Assembly (NCBI GenBank): GCA_043757265.1
Contig: JAYUQP010000037.1
Coordinates: forward strand, 1-13,664
DNA length: 13,664 nt
Direction of reading: 5' to 3'
Source: JANPLN01 sp043757265
GTDB taxonomy: Bacteria; Bdellovibrionota; Bdellovibrionia; Bdellovibrionales; JAGQZY01
In this document: piece after piece, positions 13,610 to 13,664 of the stretch
Position numbering within the stretch: position 1 is the stretch's first letter
How the letters are laid out: each line of letters starts with the position of its first letter
Made by a program: the position numbers and the translations under genes
Notes under the pieces: model-generated
Databases searched by the model: none
Told to the model about the DNA's origin: nothing
What the model saw: only the letters and a program-made list of their open reading frames with translations

Positions 13610-13664
13610 ATGGCTAAAAAGAAAAAAAAGAAAAAAGCAAATCGTCTGCACGCAAAGAGAATTC
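13610..13664 (+). CDS. Start of a lysine-rich protein, cut by the right edge
   Basis: ATG at 13610 is preceded by AAGGAG at 6 nt and by a plausible promoter. The 18 visible codons read MA, then seven Lys, then ANRLHAKRI. Such a tail suggests a nucleic-acid-binding or ribosome-associated small protein, but too little is visible to say more. The coding strand is a long A-rich run, prone to slippage and sequencing error. Confidence 0.6.
   Translation, partial: MAKKKKKKKANRLHAKRI

Noticed and set aside
13659..13664. GAATTC at the very end as a cloning junction
   Set aside because: An EcoRI site at one edge alone is not evidence of a vector boundary; the left edge has none and no vector sequence is visible.

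Overview
The window looks like chromosome of a Gram-negative bacterium of the Bdellovibrio type (Bdellovibrionota, formerly Deltaproteobacteria). This is an inference from gene families and context: a type IV pilin, a ClpS-ClpA pair, a DnaK ending in DDVIDADYKDVN, an outer-membrane-type protein ending in Phe, and a REP-associated tyrosine transposase flanked by GGTACCAAGTACC palindromes. From memory, such palindromes are common in that group. No rRNA, tRNA or CRISPR array was recognised.

Layout. Positions 1-983 (minus) hold the N-terminal 327 codons of a helical-repeat lipoprotein that runs off the left edge. A 234-bp gap with a weak 30-bp periodic repeat and a hairpin follows. Next, on the minus strand, are the membrane protease gene htpX (1218-2138), a 102-bp element with perfect 35-bp inverted repeats (2209-2310), clpA (2327-4621) and clpS (4704-5030). 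A 215-bp divergent region leads to plus-strand genes: a type IV pilin (5246-5770), an intrinsic terminator whose T-run runs straight into the start codon of a helical-repeat protein gene (5819-6541), dnaJ (6575-7678), a 356-bp gap with a clear sigma32-like promoter and a possible folded RNA, and dnaK (8035-9960). A RAYT transposase locus (9961-10854) exactly fills the space between the dnaK stop codon and the stop codon of a convergent outer-membrane beta-barrel gene (10851-11441, minus). Divergent from that gene run a cysteine-rich FecR-like secreted protein gene (11546-12757), an overlapping short-chain dehydrogenase gene (12748-13551), and the first codons of a lysine-rich protein (13610 to the right edge).

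How it works together. Five genes (htpX, clpA, clpS, dnaJ, dnaK) belong to protein quality control: ClpS hands N-degron substrates to the ClpA unfoldase (the partner ClpP is not in the window), HtpX degrades damaged membrane proteins, and DnaJ/DnaK refold proteins. No grpE is present. The pilin and its downstream helical-repeat protein sit between the two stress groups. The most unusual content is repetitive: three REP units upstream of the transposase, two of which show compensatory base changes in a foot hairpin; inverted partial copies that encode the transposase C-terminus; and a second hairpin element at clpA that shares the GGAA(A)GGTAC block. The other protein-level surprise is a duplicated cysteine module on both sides of a FecR-like core.
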